Source: Tretioscincus oriximinensis (lineage: Eukaryota; Chordata; Lepidosauria; Squamata; Gymnophthalmidae). From it: DNA of 64,000 bases. Below are positions 1 through 11,430 of this stretch, piece by piece. Position 1 is the stretch's first letter. Each line of letters starts with the position of its first letter. The notes beneath the pieces are model-generated. The model worked only from the letters and a program-made list of their open reading frames with translations. It was not told where the DNA came from and ran no database searches. Made by a program: the position numbers and the translations under genes. The DNA is taken from the NCBI GenBank assembly GCA_022410635.1, contig JAJVDF010000135.1, positions 467,618-531,617 of the forward strand, written 5' to 3'.

Positions 1-279
1 ATGACCTAGGCCTTCTACCTCTTGTACTGTCTGAATGTAATCTTCAATCCTGATAAACGGTGGGCAGTTCATCTCAATCACAGTCTACTGCACTCTGGGG
101 CACACATGGTATGAACAGCATCCAATGCTTATCTGACAGTGAAGTATGGAGCTGACTGAGATCAAAACAAAAAACACTTTAAGAGTTCAATTTCATGTTG
201 CTTTTTTGATAATATAGGAAAGGCTTCCATTTCTAAAATCATGCTAGTTTGTAATTTTCTCCCATTTTTCAGCTATGGT

Positions 280-437
280 CAGGCCCATATTTTGCCCATG
301 GGCTGTAATTTACTTACTTGCTTATTTATTTACTTTATTTGTTTATTTATTTTACTTCCTCTTCTCTCATCTACTTTGGGTTTTATAATAATAAAACAAT
401 ACTGATAACTTCTTACTACTGCCTAGATATAGCCTTG
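280..437. mobile_element. Small hAT-like non-autonomous element (copy 1 of a pair)
   Basis: A 158-bp AT-rich block starts CAGGCCCATATTTTG and ends with the inverse of CAAGGCTATATCTAGG. It is flanked by GCTATGGT at 272-279 and GCGATGGT at 438-445, a 7-of-8 match that fits the 8-bp target duplication of hAT transposons. The interior is AAAT-rich with no coding capacity. The same sequence recurs inverted at about 59282-59457, including the stretch TTTTATAATAATAAAAC and its neighbours. Two dispersed copies plus a near-perfect duplication support a mobile element; the superfamily is inferred from duplication length and end sequence. Confidence 0.6.
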
Positions 438-904
438 GCGATGGTCATGCTATAGGTTTGCAATTCAGCTGCACCAAAATCATGAAGGCAAGGGAGATAT
501 TCTTTTCTGCACCCTGAAACATTCCCCCACCCCACCTCCATCTTCTATCCACCTTTCTTTGCTATTACACCTTATTTTATCCTTTTGGTGGCTCCAGGAA
601 TACATTCTTGTGTCCTACCTTTCATAAAATACTAGCCAATCCACAGATTACTTAGTATCAGTGATTCCTTTTAAACACAGCAGGGGGAAAAAGCTATTAT
701 GGAATACTACACGGCCAAAATATTGCTTCTCTCATTATCTTGCAACAGTTCCACAGTCATGGTCAAGAATCATAGGAAATTACACTTGCCTTTTTACACA
801 TCTATTGCCTTAAGTAATCCATAAAATGTTGCAACTGAGTTAAAACTAAATATAGTGAATGATTTTGAATAGTTCCAGAAGCACCTCTTGACACTGGGGA
901 ATTC

Positions 905-1800
905 AGCAACTAAGTGTCAAATGAATGTCCATGTTAATAAATGTAAAGTGAAGCATATCGGGAGTGCGGGGACACACTCAATCCCACCTATAAATTGATG
1001 GGGTCTGATTTTTTAGTGACAGACCAGGAAAGGAATCTTGGTGTTCTAGTGGATAGCTCAACCTAGTATACAGCAGCAATGAAAACATAACCAAAACAAT
1101 TTAAATGTTAGGAAGGGAAAAACTTTAATGTGTCTATTTGCAAATCTGTAGTGAAGCCACATGCAGAACTTTGTGTACAATTCTAGTCACCAAACCTCTG
1201 AAAAAGACAAACAGAATGATCAGACAACTAGAACGCATCGTTTGCAATCAGTTTTGATAAATGGTGAATGAGGTGAGATCAGATCAAAATGTATTATGCA
1301 TGGTGTGGATAAAGAAAAAAGTATCTTCTCTCTTGCAAAATAATAAAACCAGGGTCACTTTACAGAATTCATGCGCAAGAAGAGGAAGGGTTGTTATTCT
1401 TGACACCACCCCCTAAATCAGAAGTTCATTGGTGATAAAACTGTTCATAGAGTTATAGAGTAAGTGAAGTATTATCAACAACCTAGATGGAACTAATAAG
1501 TTCATTGAATATGACAATGAAAATAGGGAGATATTTAATTAATTATGTACAATTTTTGACCAAATGGAAAAGATCCATCGCTCTTCAACAAAGCAGGACA
1601 TCAAGGAGGGGAGGTGTCTTTTATTTGCTGATTTTTGTATGTAAATATTTTTTAAAAAAAATACAGGTCAATGGCCCATCACCTTAATAGCCTTAAGATA
1701 GATTTGGATAAATTTATGGAGGGCATATGTTTATCAATGGTTTCTAGAATGGAGACATGGGCAGGATACTTTTAAACACTTTTTGTAGAATTTTGAAAGC
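905..1800 (+). mobile_element. Degraded CR1-like LINE, 3' part
   Basis: The block keeps the order of landmarks seen in the 3' half of reptile CR1-like LINEs: a 'AAATTGATGGGGTCTGA' segment near 995, 'GGAATCTTGGTGTTCTAGTGGATAGCTC' spread over 1032-1060, a 'TTGTGTACAATTCTAGTCACC' zone near 1172, and 'GATTTGGATAAATTTATGGAGGG' near 1697. Reading frames are broken throughout, so it is an old fossil. The family name follows established knowledge of these LINEs; boundaries are approximate and an internal insertion near 1480-1600 is possible. Confidence 0.55.
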
Positions 1801-1899
1801 AAATAACTCTGAATTCTGCTTGAAAATGTTCAAGATCAAATGGAGAGACACTTGGACCACCATATCAGACAAAATGCTGTAAATTTTGAACTATTTTTT

Positions 1900-1963
1900 T
1901 TGTTACTGCCGCCCCAAGACCTTTGGGTATGGGGCGGGGTATAAATGTAAATAAATAAATAGA
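1900..1963 (+). mobile_element. L2-type LINE 3' tail fragment
   Basis: The terminal 'GCCGCCCCAAGACCTTTGG' segment is followed by GGGGCGGGGTATAAATG and an AAAT-type repeat. This is the conserved 3' hairpin and tail shared by all L2-type fragments here (for example 24926 and 47304). Only the last 60 or so bases are recognisable, a 5' truncation typical of LINEs. Confidence 0.7.
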
Positions 1964-3640
1964 TGGACTATAGCCTGACCCAACAGGACTTCTCTTACAT
2001 TCTTTTAATATATAACATAAGACTCCGTGGAATGACGTTTTGATTTATATATTCCACAAGCTAACATTTTAAATTTTTTTAGATTATACATTATTCATTG
2101 CTCTAATCAACCCAGTTAATCTGTGGAGTAACAGATGCATTTTAAGCATGAAGGAGCGTGCTTTTAGGAGTTTATAACCATAATGAAAATTACAGTATTC
2201 TATTTATTTGTCATATTATCAGCCAATAGCAAATAAAAAAGTGATTGTGGAGAGAAGTTGTACTTTAACAAATAGTAATGAGAACAAATTTAATTTATAT
2301 TTAAAGGTATGATAATTTAAGAAATGAAACAAACAAATATCGGGAATTTAAGGAACAATGGTGCCAAATAATCTTATGAAGTATCTTGGAAATGAAAATT
2401 GGTTGTATAATGAGGTAGAGACAATATACACATACAGTAAAATCTTTGTAAATGAATAAATAAAGAAAATAACTTAAACAATGAGTTAAATTAAGTATTA
2501 CTTCAGCTGTGAGTTTGTTTTACAGAATTGCATATTCACATATATGTGCATATGTATGATTTAAAGATCTCAAACTTGTAAATTTGTTTAGCTAACTCCT
2601 TGAGAATTTTTTTAGTTTTCATTAAGATAAATAGAACCAAATTTCTTAAATAAATCACAAATCATAACTAGTATCTGATTACTGTGTTACTTTAATGAAT
2701 CTAAATTTTGTGTTTGATTAGTTTGCCAGTTTTTGTTTTAAAAAATCATTTAATCAAATGTAAATCTTAAACCAATTACTGGTACAAAGATTCCTGAATC
2801 AATAACATTTCCCCCGTCCTGACTTTGGAAACAAGCATCAAATCAGTAACCTACCAACATAACAGGCTGATAAACACAGTAGATCAAGCATCAACAAGAT
2901 GTTTCTGACAGGTATTAGCATCTGCAGTGGACATGCTTGTTCACATTTTTATTCATACCCTAATAGCATAGCAACTGTCATTGCTGTGTGATAGAAAACA
3001 GGATGCCGAAATCAGTAGACAGAATCCAAGGAGAAAACCTGTCAATACAGTTAAGGGCCTACAGACAGTTAATGGAATTAATGATTTTCTAGAAATTTTA
3101 GTGGAATAGGTTTGGGCAGTGGTACAACAGAATGCTTTTCAAAATGAACAAAATACTTTCAATCAGAGTTCAAACACTTCTGCCACTACTGTGCTGTAAT
3201 TGTGATCCCTCATAATGGAGAAATAAAATTGCCATGAAAAAATGGAGCTTACAGGGGATAAAAAAAGGGCTACCAGGATCTGGTAGATAAAACTGGATGA
3301 AATAAAATTGCCTTTGCAAACATAGATTTTGTTCATTGTTTTATGTATGTATTGTAGTAAGCACATAATTAAACTGTGTTCATAAAATGCAAAATTTCTG
3401 AGGATACTTTTGCATTGCCAGGAAGATAGCCAATGTCTTGGAATCTTTGAAGCTGCTTAACTTTAATTTCAACCCAATACAGTTCATTATCAATGAGGAA
3501 AAAGCCCTAGTGGAAGTCATTCATTTTCCAGATAGTAATAAATTGCTATCATAAGTAAGTCACTTTATCCCAGGTGTTTATGCAGGTGTTTAAAAGTAGA
3601 GCATTTCCAAGGGAACATTCTAGTTGCAGGTTTGAAGAGG
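1964..3640. other. AT-rich stretch, nothing recognised
   Basis: Very AT-rich DNA with many TTTAAA and ATTAAT motifs. I see no LINE, SINE or DNA-transposon landmarks and no credible exon. The short open frame at 3163-3366 on the minus strand has no recognisable domain and I treat it as chance. Confidence 0.4.
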
Positions 3641-3650
3641 TAGCAATACT

Positions 3651-3819
3651 GGACTGACTCAAATTGGCCTTATTCTGTTCCAGAAAGTGTTCTAAGAGAC
3701 CTGCCACCCAAGGCTAACACAGGCACAGCAGGGTTTATGTCATCCCAGAATGATGTATGGACAGCAGTTCTTTTTAGAACACTTTCTGGAACAGAATAAG
3801 ATCAAGCACAAATCAGTCC
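3651..3819. mobile_element. Palindromic MITE with perfect 27-bp inner arms
   Basis: Two perfect 27-bp inverted arms (3669-3695 and 3774-3800) contain TTATTCTGTTCCAGAAAG and its complement and enclose a 78-bp spacer. The symmetry extends imperfectly outward to GGACTGA at 3651-3657 and TCAGTCC at 3813-3819. Single arms of the same sequence occur at 17769-17786 and 52165-52182, so the motif is dispersed. No target duplication is visible, so the superfamily is unknown. Confidence 0.55.
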
Positions 3820-3829
3820 ATTGTTACAA

Positions 3830-4820
3830 GAACTGCACTTATATGTGTGTTTAGAACTGTTCCCGAGGGAAGGCAAACATATTTGATTAATGCAAAAATT
3901 GTTTTATTATTTTTTAAAGCACACATAATTTTATTAAGGCAAGTACCAAGGAAATAGTGAGCAATTGACAACAGTGAAACACTTTCACTTGAGTCAAACG
4001 GTAGAAGGCAACACAGCTTGTTAGTAGGAATGCACTTGGTGATATACATGTACTTAGTATACATTGAAGGAAAATAATACATCCAAGGAAAGTATCTCTA
4101 ACCAAAAAGAGAAAACGTGTGAAGTTTGATCCAAACAGTACTACACAAATATAATTAAAAACTTTTTTGTGCTCTTAGCTAGGCCTCTCTTTCTGTTCTG
4201 TGGCTGCTTTTTGCTTGAAATAAAAGAATAATATATTGAAAAGAAAAAAATTGCTGTGACTATGGCAAGTACATGAAGTTTCCTTGTCAACCAAAGACTG
4301 AGAGTTAAGTTCGCTCTAATTCCAGCCGGAAACGTAGCACAGATTCTACTCCCACTCAAGCTAAAAACCAATTGACAGAGTGCTTGATTAAGTGAACAAG
4401 GGAGTAGAAAGAGAAAGGCTTAGCAAAGGATGGGTGCATGAAGATTTTCAGTCATTGGTTGCTAACTACAGGGAAGGAATTTTAGTTGCAAATACCTTTG
4501 CATTTGGGAAGGAGGTGGTACTACATGTTAAGACACCTCATCTCAATTACTGCTGTGATCAAATCCATAAATTATTATTCCTCATGCCCTCAAAATTAAT
4601 AAGGATCACCCCACAATCTTACTTTTTCACATAAGAAAAGGTTTCCTTAACTAAAATGTATTTTTAAAAATATAAGAGAGAAATAATACNAAGATAAAAA
4701 TGAAAGTGAAGCACAAGAAAGGAAAAGGAGGGCAGGCAAACTGGAATACAGTATACATTTTTCAAAATATTACTTTGCTTCGAAAAGATTCTCAGTGTAA
4801 TAAATAAAGCCATAGATTTC
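3830..4820. other. Unassigned AT-rich sequence
   Basis: No repeat family or exon recognised. Overlapping minus-strand frames at 3813-4371 and a plus-strand frame at 4392-4634 have composition-driven content and no known motifs. Confidence 0.35.
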
Positions 4821-4821
4821 T

Positions 4822-5018
4822 TGCTACTGCCTCTGAGGTGGAGCAACAGGCAGGATTCTTGAAGTATCGTTTGCAGGGAGTCGAGAACAGGTAAAGATTT
4901 TGCCGCCTTCTACTTGAGACTGCCCAGGTGCAATTGGTGCAACTGTATGAGACAGAATGCTAGACTAGATGGGCTCTGGCCCNATTCAGCAGGGCTCCTC
5001 TTATTATGTTCTTATGTA
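4822..5018 (+). mobile_element. CR1-like LINE 3' end
   Basis: Contains the signature 3' segment of the reptile CR1-like family: 'GCAATTGGTGCAACTG', then 'CTAGACTAGATGGGCTCTGG', then 'ATTCAGCAGGGCTCCTCTT', finishing in a short TTATG-type repeat (TTATTATGTTCTTATG). The same endings occur at 27325, 32600 and 33488. The body is 5'-truncated and non-coding. Confidence 0.7.
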
Positions 5019-5405
5019 AATACAGACACCCAAAACATTCACACAAGTTAGCAGGAGGATTTTCTTGCTTGGGGTGGCAGAATTAAAGGGTAAACAGAAG
5101 TTCTAGCACTCTGGTAACTTTTCATATCTTNGAACTGGTGAAGTGAAGCAAAGGGTTCTTACTTTCTCTTGAAGTAAGGCCTCATAAGAAATCAAATAAA
5201 TTGGTAAAAGTGCTCTGGGATGTCAACAGCAAACCTATATATAACAGAATAACAAGCCTGATCATCACCACCACAGAGTATTCCAGCAGAGCAGCTATGC
5301 TCTCTGAAATCCAACACAAGGCACACAAAGTTGATAATGAAGTTCATTTCTGTTGCGAGAAGGACTCAGTGGACTGCGTGGTAAAAACAAAAGAAATGGA
5401 GCAGN

Positions 5406-5473
5406 AGTTGAGCAAACATAAAATATAGCTTTCAAATGCAGTTGAGTAAACATAGAATATAGCTTTGAAANGC
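5406..5473. repeat. Tandem duplication, 34-bp unit x2
   Basis: Two adjacent 34-bp units both begin AGTTGAG and contain ATATAGCTTT: 5406-5439 and 5440-5473. They differ at about four positions. A small local duplication outside any recognised element. Confidence 0.75.
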
Positions 5474-5474
5474 A

Positions 5475-6110
5475 TGTAAAAAATTAATTGACCTCTAAAT
5501 AACTGGATGTGTTGCTCTTATCAGTAATAACTTCAAAAAATGCTTCTGATAACTACATATCTGTTCTCCACAACTTTGTGAAGGAACGTTTGATAACCCT
5601 TCTTGCCAGAATTATTCNAATTCAGTCATACTGGAGGAGTTTCAATCATGAACTGCCCATTTAAAGTGTTGCCATAATCACCAATTTTCAAGACAGAACT
5701 CTGATCAGGCCATTGCGTTATTTCTGCTTCTTTTGAACAACTTAGAGACAAACTTCCTCTTGTGCTTGTGATCATTGTCCTATTGCATAATTGCATAATT
5801 ATTCATGGTTCATTAACTATGACAAGTGATCCGGATTCTAAAGCAGCAAATCATACCCACGCCACCACACTCTCATCACCATATTTGTCTATATGAATGT
5901 ATTATTGTGGGGCATTTTGTTACCTTTAACAAGATGCAATAAGGCTCTATGTACATGATGTTTCCTTTCCTTGTTTTTGCCAGAATGTTCCAACATTCTA
6001 CATTCTTGTTATAGGCATATTTTCTAGGCTTAACCATTCATCATTAATAAAAGTGTGAGAATGAACCATTTCCTGATTGCTGCTATTTTTTTAATGTCCT
6101 TGAAAAACAG
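5475..6110. other. Unassigned unique-looking sequence
   Basis: AT-rich with scattered single Ns. No repeat landmark or exon recognised. Confidence 0.35.
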
Positions 6111-6119
6111 CGCGCATTC

Positions 6120-6312
6120 CCCTTCTAAGCCTTTGCAGGATCGCATGCAAAGACAGTAGAACAAGATTCTCATACATTTTTGTTTTAGCCAAACACTGAG
6201 CATGCTCAGGAAGACATTCTGTCAGCTTAACTCCTCATCCTGATAGTTTGTCCCCCTGTTCCACATGGTTTTAAAGGTTTGTTTGTGACAGGAGGAAGGG
6301 TAAGTATACTGG
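6120..6312 (+). repeat. Dispersed repeat with ACTGAGCATGCTCAG palindrome (divergent copy)
   Basis: Shares with the blocks at 17940 and 43800 the palindromic core ACTGAGCATGCTCAG (6195-6209). About 65 bases later comes a 'CTGTTCCACATGGTTTTAAAG' zone and 'GTTTGTTTGTGACAGGA', matching 'GTTCCACAGGCTTTCTAATG' and 'GTTTGTTTGTGAAAAGA' in the 18.2-kb copy. This is the most diverged of three copies. Family unknown. Confidence 0.45.
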
Positions 6313-6702
6313 TGCTTGTGAATGAGTTCTTTCAGAANTTAACACAATTGTGTTTTTTAACACATCATGGGGTCTAAGACTCATGCCTTCCAAAACTGTT
6401 CACTTTTGAGTCTTTAGGCTACAAAATATTATTTTAAATGGCCTAAAGGCCACACGATGCATTTGAGTAATGCACCTTTCTTCTGATTAGTAGTTGGAAT
6501 TCTCTCAGAAATACTATTTTTAATTGAGTTTAATATAGGATCTGTTATAACACATCTAAAACTTTAAATGCTTTGTAACATATCTTAATGTGAAATACTG
6601 GCATGAATGCATACATTATCAAGATTAATGCAAAATGCCATTCCTTAGATATTCATATAGATTCTTTTCTGACTTCTTGAATGAATTGTTGATACAAATG
6701 CN

Positions 6703-6985
6703 ACAGTCGCTAAGAAGACGGTCTTCCATCTGGGAGATCAGGTTTTGAAGCCCTGTGTCAGATGTGGGGAGGAGTGATCGCCTTCCACTAGCCTGCAGCT
6801 CTAGCCAACTCAGCTATTCAAAAGAGATGCAAATTCATAATTTGCATATCAATTAGATAAATGAGTACCACCATTAACTTGATGGTGAAGATAAAATAAA
6901 AAATGTAAGCCTTCAGGNGAAAATTAACCCTGTAAGCCGCTCTGGAAAAGAATGGGGCATAAAAACTTAGTTCTTCTTTTATTTT
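6703..6985 (+). mobile_element. tRNA-derived SINE
   Basis: The head resembles a tRNA gene with an internal polymerase III promoter: a degraded A-box (CAGTCGCTAAG at 6704) and a B-box-like GGTTTTGAAGCCC at 6741-6753. A unique body follows ('TAGCTCTAGCCAACTCAGCT'), then a LINE-like 3' end ('GTAAGCCGCTCTGG' with 'GGGGCATAAAAAC') and a TTC-rich tail. The first dozen bases of the head are missing relative to the 44118 copy. It has no protein-coding role and depends on LINE enzymes. Other copies: 30920, 44118, 46446 and 59727. Confidence 0.8.
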
Positions 6986-6989
6986 TAGG

Positions 6990-8620
6990 TAGTATAGCTG
7001 GGAGTAGTCCATCTAGGAGGAATTACTGTAATTGCAAATGTTCTTCATTTGGAAATAATGGCATAGCTTTACAACTGTTTTCAGAATGATGTATTTCAAT
7101 AACTTGCTTTCTCATTTATTGTGGAATTTCTTTTGATGATATTAGAATATGCTTCATATTAAAAACATTTACCCTATTCCACATCACTGAAAACATCCTA
7201 TTAAAGTGATGATTGAACTCAGCATGGCTGACACTAATCAAGCCTAGGTGGATCTAGTCTGATTGACTCCAATTAGCAATTAAATTTGGTTCATTGGTTA
7301 ACTATCTTACTAAGAAGTAAATTATTTTTTCATATAGGTAATAAGATTAAAAACTAAATTCTGTGTTTACTCATTGTCTTTGTTTCATCTGAAATTTGAT
7401 TGAAAATCTGAAACAATTATATGTAGAAAATATGCAAAAAAAAGCAAACATTAGGTAAGTTAGTTATCATGACATTGCACACCTACAGCTCTCTCAGCAA
7501 ATTATAAAGAGGCACATTGCACATCAATGTGCTTGAAACTAGACAATCATTTTCAACATTTCTAAAAGCATAGTTATTTCTATAGCTTTTGAGAAATGAA
7601 CACAAAAGGAGACTTTTATTAGCAAAGCCATAACAACCAGCTTGCAGAGAATTTAGTGAGCATCTTGAATTACTCTTTGTACCCAGACTCTTGTTCATGA
7701 TGACAGATTCTCATAAACAACCAGATTTCTGTTATTTTTTTAAAGAAATCCATAGCAAGTAGAATGCTGAGACCTCTGTGTACAGCTCACATACAAAAGT
7801 ATTTTATTTATTTATATATGCTTTATTATAACATGTTGGTTGCAAAAAGATTTCCAAAACCAGTATAAACTTTTTTTTCCATGTAAAAAAAATAAACAAA
7901 TAAATAATGTTAGTACTAAAATTCATACTAGAGAAAGTGCAGAAATCACTTCCTCTTCCTTGATGGATTGCGTACCAGCCCTTTAGCAAATGTAGTGCAC
8001 TGGACTTCCTTACTTATTTACCATGTACAGCAATAAATTGTTTACAATTGAGATTTTCCAAAATCTTCTATTTATGCAATATTTCATTTTTCACAGTTTA
8101 CAGAAGAAAACTGGAAGAAACTGGATTCAGAAATAAAATACCCAAAACTACAAAATCCAAAAGGATATAGTTGTTACTATTAAATATTAATTACATAGAG
8201 TTAAGCATATATTAAAGCAACATAGAAAAACTTCATACAAAATAGTTGCATTCCCCCATTACAAATATGCCAAGAATTGTTGAATGGCATTAACTATTTT
8301 TTGTCAGTAGTCATTGCAACGGTGTCAAGTAAGCATGCAACATAAGGATGTTTAAAATAATGGTCAGTGATTGAGTTTTTAACATTAAAAAAAGCAGATC
8401 CTAGTGACATTCTTCATTGTTTACAACCTGTTTGTACTGATGAAACTATTACATAAAGTTCTGTGTGGCAATAAAATTTCATGCATTGGGAGCTGGAAAG
8501 TGAATATTACCATTCAACTAGGAATATCAAAAGAATGAGTAGGCCCACACTTCAGTTGCCTTAAATTATTTCCATGATCTGTGCAGTGAGAACAAACAAC
8601 AACAACAAAAGAATGTTGCA
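6990..8620. other. Unassigned AT-rich sequence
   Basis: Long AT-rich stretch with short homopolymer and AAAT-type runs (for example near 7800 and 7890). No recognised repeat family or exon. Confidence 0.35.
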
Positions 8621-8629
8621 AACAACTTT

Positions 8630-9075
8630 TGAAGTATCATGAAGAAGGTCATAATGCGATCCTCCACCAAAACCAAAAATACCATCCTTCTCTTGTCAGT
8701 GTTCTGGGACGCATTACTTGGGTATGCGATAGAGTACCTCGAAGCTGGAATGATTATAAATTCTGTATGGCATATAGAGGCATTAAAACACTGGAGAAGA
8801 CGGTGGGTCATGTTCAAACGTCCACCAAATCAATAATCTTTCAACATGATAATGCTCATCTTGTGTGCTATTGCCAAGGCTCTTGTAAAATTGAAATTTG
8901 AACCAATTCTACTCTCTCTCTAATTAGCAGGTTTGTGACCATAGAAATTTCAGTTCTTACCAAATTTAAAGAGAGACCTTAAGTACATTCATTACACCGT
9001 GAATCATGAAGTGATGGATGCAGTGAGGTCATGGGTCAGTAAGGGACTGCTGGAAGTGTTAGCTTGTAGCCAATA
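8630..9075 (+). pseudogene. Fossil mariner transposase (C-terminal half)
   Basis: Frames on the plus strand read like the catalytic half of a mariner-type transposase (Tc1/mariner superfamily, D,D34D class), the enzyme that cuts and pastes the element at TA sites. One frame gives 'LLSVFWDALLGYAIEYLEAG' and 'INSVWHIEALKHWRRR'. A shifted frame gives 'FQHDNAH' near 8840, corresponding to the conserved HDNARPH box with the second catalytic Asp. A third gives 'HEVMDAVRSWVSKGLLEVL' near 9008-9060, corresponding to the C-terminal segment. At least two frameshifts and stops separate these pieces, and the SPDLAPSD box carrying the third Asp is eroded. I cannot find terminal inverted repeats, so the ends are probably lost. 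The gene is dead; mariner rather than Tc1 is inferred from these boxes. Confidence 0.65.
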
Positions 9076-9079
9076 AGAA

Positions 9080-10850
9080 TTATCCACATTTTGGATGTCC
9101 CATCCTTGCCCAATCCCAGCCAAGCGTTGTTCGCCATACTCCATTACAGTCTAGAATAGTCAAAGCAATCTGTGGATTGCTTCCACAAGGTCTGTCACTA
9201 ATGAGAACTGGGCATCCTATTCCAGGCCAGAGAAGGAGTTTAATGCAAGGCAGATCTAGAAATTGGAATATTGCCTTCATGGAATGGGTCACTATATTGA
9301 GATACTAGATTCAGATGTTAGGAAGAAATATTGAGAAATGTAGGGGACCTCCTCCTCAGAAACAAAAATGTATATCGGAATTGTAACATTTACAAAGATC
9401 TTGAAATTAGGGTTTGGTTCTATTGAGACAAATTTGTGAAGTTGAGTTTGGGGAAAGATGGATTAAAATAGGTTTGGAAACTAAATTTAATATACAGTAA
9501 CTTTGTTGAAAAAAGACCATATCAAATACAGCTTCAAGAATGTGGAAAGAGCTATAACAACAAAACACTGTCGCCACATCAGATGAAAAAAATTAATAAT
9601 CCTAAGTAAAAATGTATATGGCTTCAAAAGCTTTCTGCTCACATACAGGGTAATACTAGCATCTCTGACAATTTTGACTAGGAGTCTGCTCCAATTGTCA
9701 GTCAGAAGCAAGGTTAAAAGAAACACCCCAGAAACATATCAAGTGAGGCCAATCAAGTGATTTAACAGTGCATGTATGCCTACAGTGATAACTGAGCCTC
9801 AAGCAAACTTTTTCCTTAGAAGATATGTTGCGAGGGGAGTATTGAGCTTGGCATAGTCAGGGATGAACGAATAATAGAAAGTAGGAAATCTTGGGAAGTA
9901 TTAGATACGCCATTAGAAACACCTTGTCTTCCATGCCAAGATGACACTGATTTGGTTTGACTCATTTCAGCCACTGGCAAGAACGTGAAAACCCAGAAAG
10001 TCCACATTTAAAGTGAAAACTTACATTTTGACATCATGGCATATAGTTCATATTTCCCAAGACACTGTGCCATAGTACAGGCATGAGTTACATGGATTGT
10101 CAACCTAGAGGAAATTAGCAAGCCTTTCAAATAAGCTATTAGTAATTTGTCTAACAGGTCCCTATACTATGTCATTCTTAAAAAAGATGCAAAACCAGTA
10201 AGCCAACAGACAGACCAAAAGCTGTTCAAATGGGCTATTAGGTAATAGGTCATGAACCCATTTCCCCTCCATACATCTCTTTTATACATTAGATTCAGCT
10301 AGTTGACTGATCAGTTCAGAGATTACAAGTTTGGAGCATGTGTTTTTCACTAACGCTTTAGTAATATGAAAACCTAAATCTATGATATTCTCAACCCCAA
10401 AACAGAACAGAAATGAGAAAACTGGTTGAATGTATTTTTTGGGTTTTTTATCTATGAATTCATTAAGCACAGGAAGTTTTAACTGTGACTCTTTGGTAAT
10501 TAATACTATACTTGTGGAATTAGCTTGTCTGTCTGATTTTATCTCTGTGGGCATATCAGAAAAGTTTTTATAACACACGAGCAGAACTGGTGAGTACATT
10601 TGTTACTTTCTTCTAGTGTTGATAATTCCAATATGGTTGAAGGCAATAGCTCATCTGGAGCACAGTGGCAGTTTACATTTAGGTGTCTAAACATTTGCCA
10701 ATTTAAGACCAAGAATATTAGGATGGCGTTCTCTCTGCCAATCCATGACCAATTGAATAACATAGTAATATATTTGCTGGAGATGGTTAAGAAGGGGACA
10801 AACATGTTATAAATGTAACAGACTTTATTAACATGTTAACAATCACAAAA
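9080..10850. other. Unassigned sequence
   Basis: No repeat landmarks recognised. Minus-strand frames of 63-105 codons (for example 10282-10599) show no known domain and overlap each other in different frames, which is typical of chance. Confidence 0.35.
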
Positions 10851-10854
10851 ACCT

Positions 10855-11430
10855 ATGCACAGTATCCGTAACAGTAACGCCAGTCATAACCAGTCATAGG
10901 TAGGCCCCCATGATGTGGCCCCCATGGGCTGCCTGCTCCCAGTGGCAAGGCATCCCCAAACCATCTGCTCAGCTCGGGCTGTTGCGTAGACACCTTCATG
11001 CCCACACCCCATGATGTGGGCTCATGGATGCCCACTCTTCTGGTGGGCCAGCCCATGGCAATCTAGAAAGCCCAAGCCATGCAGCAGAAAACCAGCGGGC
11101 TCCACCCATGTTGTGGGCATTCACCATGAGGATCAAGATTGGGATGGGCTCTCAAGGATTGTTACTGTGTGCAGCCTGCCTCGATGACTCCAAAATTTCA
11201 TTCAACCTACCCCGCAAAGTGGGCTTTTATCCCACTCCTCCCTGTCATTCTGGAAGTCACGCGTTGCCTCTCTGCTCCACTTCTGGAAGCAGCGAGATGG
11301 GAGTGCAACTCCTAGAGAGTCATCCCCATGCCTCCTCTCCTGCAAATTTGCATTCTGATGGATCGGCTGTCACTGAACGCACTTGTATCATAAGAACCCC
11401 ANTCTCTTCTCAATTAAATACTGTCTAGAT
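10855..11430. other. GC-rich block of unknown nature
   Basis: Markedly richer in G+C than its surroundings, with repeated 'CCCATGATGTGG' and 'CCCCATGGGC' type words (10908-11015). Frames are open on both strands: minus 10853-11056, and plus 11024-11428 with 134 codons and a terminal N. Neither translation resembles a family I know, and GC-rich DNA has few stops by chance. It could be an inserted element, a retrocopy or a regulatory CpG-poor island. Confidence 0.3.

Noticed and set aside
11024..11428. A 134-codon plus-strand frame as a coding exon
   Set aside because: It has a terminal N, no recognisable domain and an overlapping open frame on the other strand. Composition explains it.
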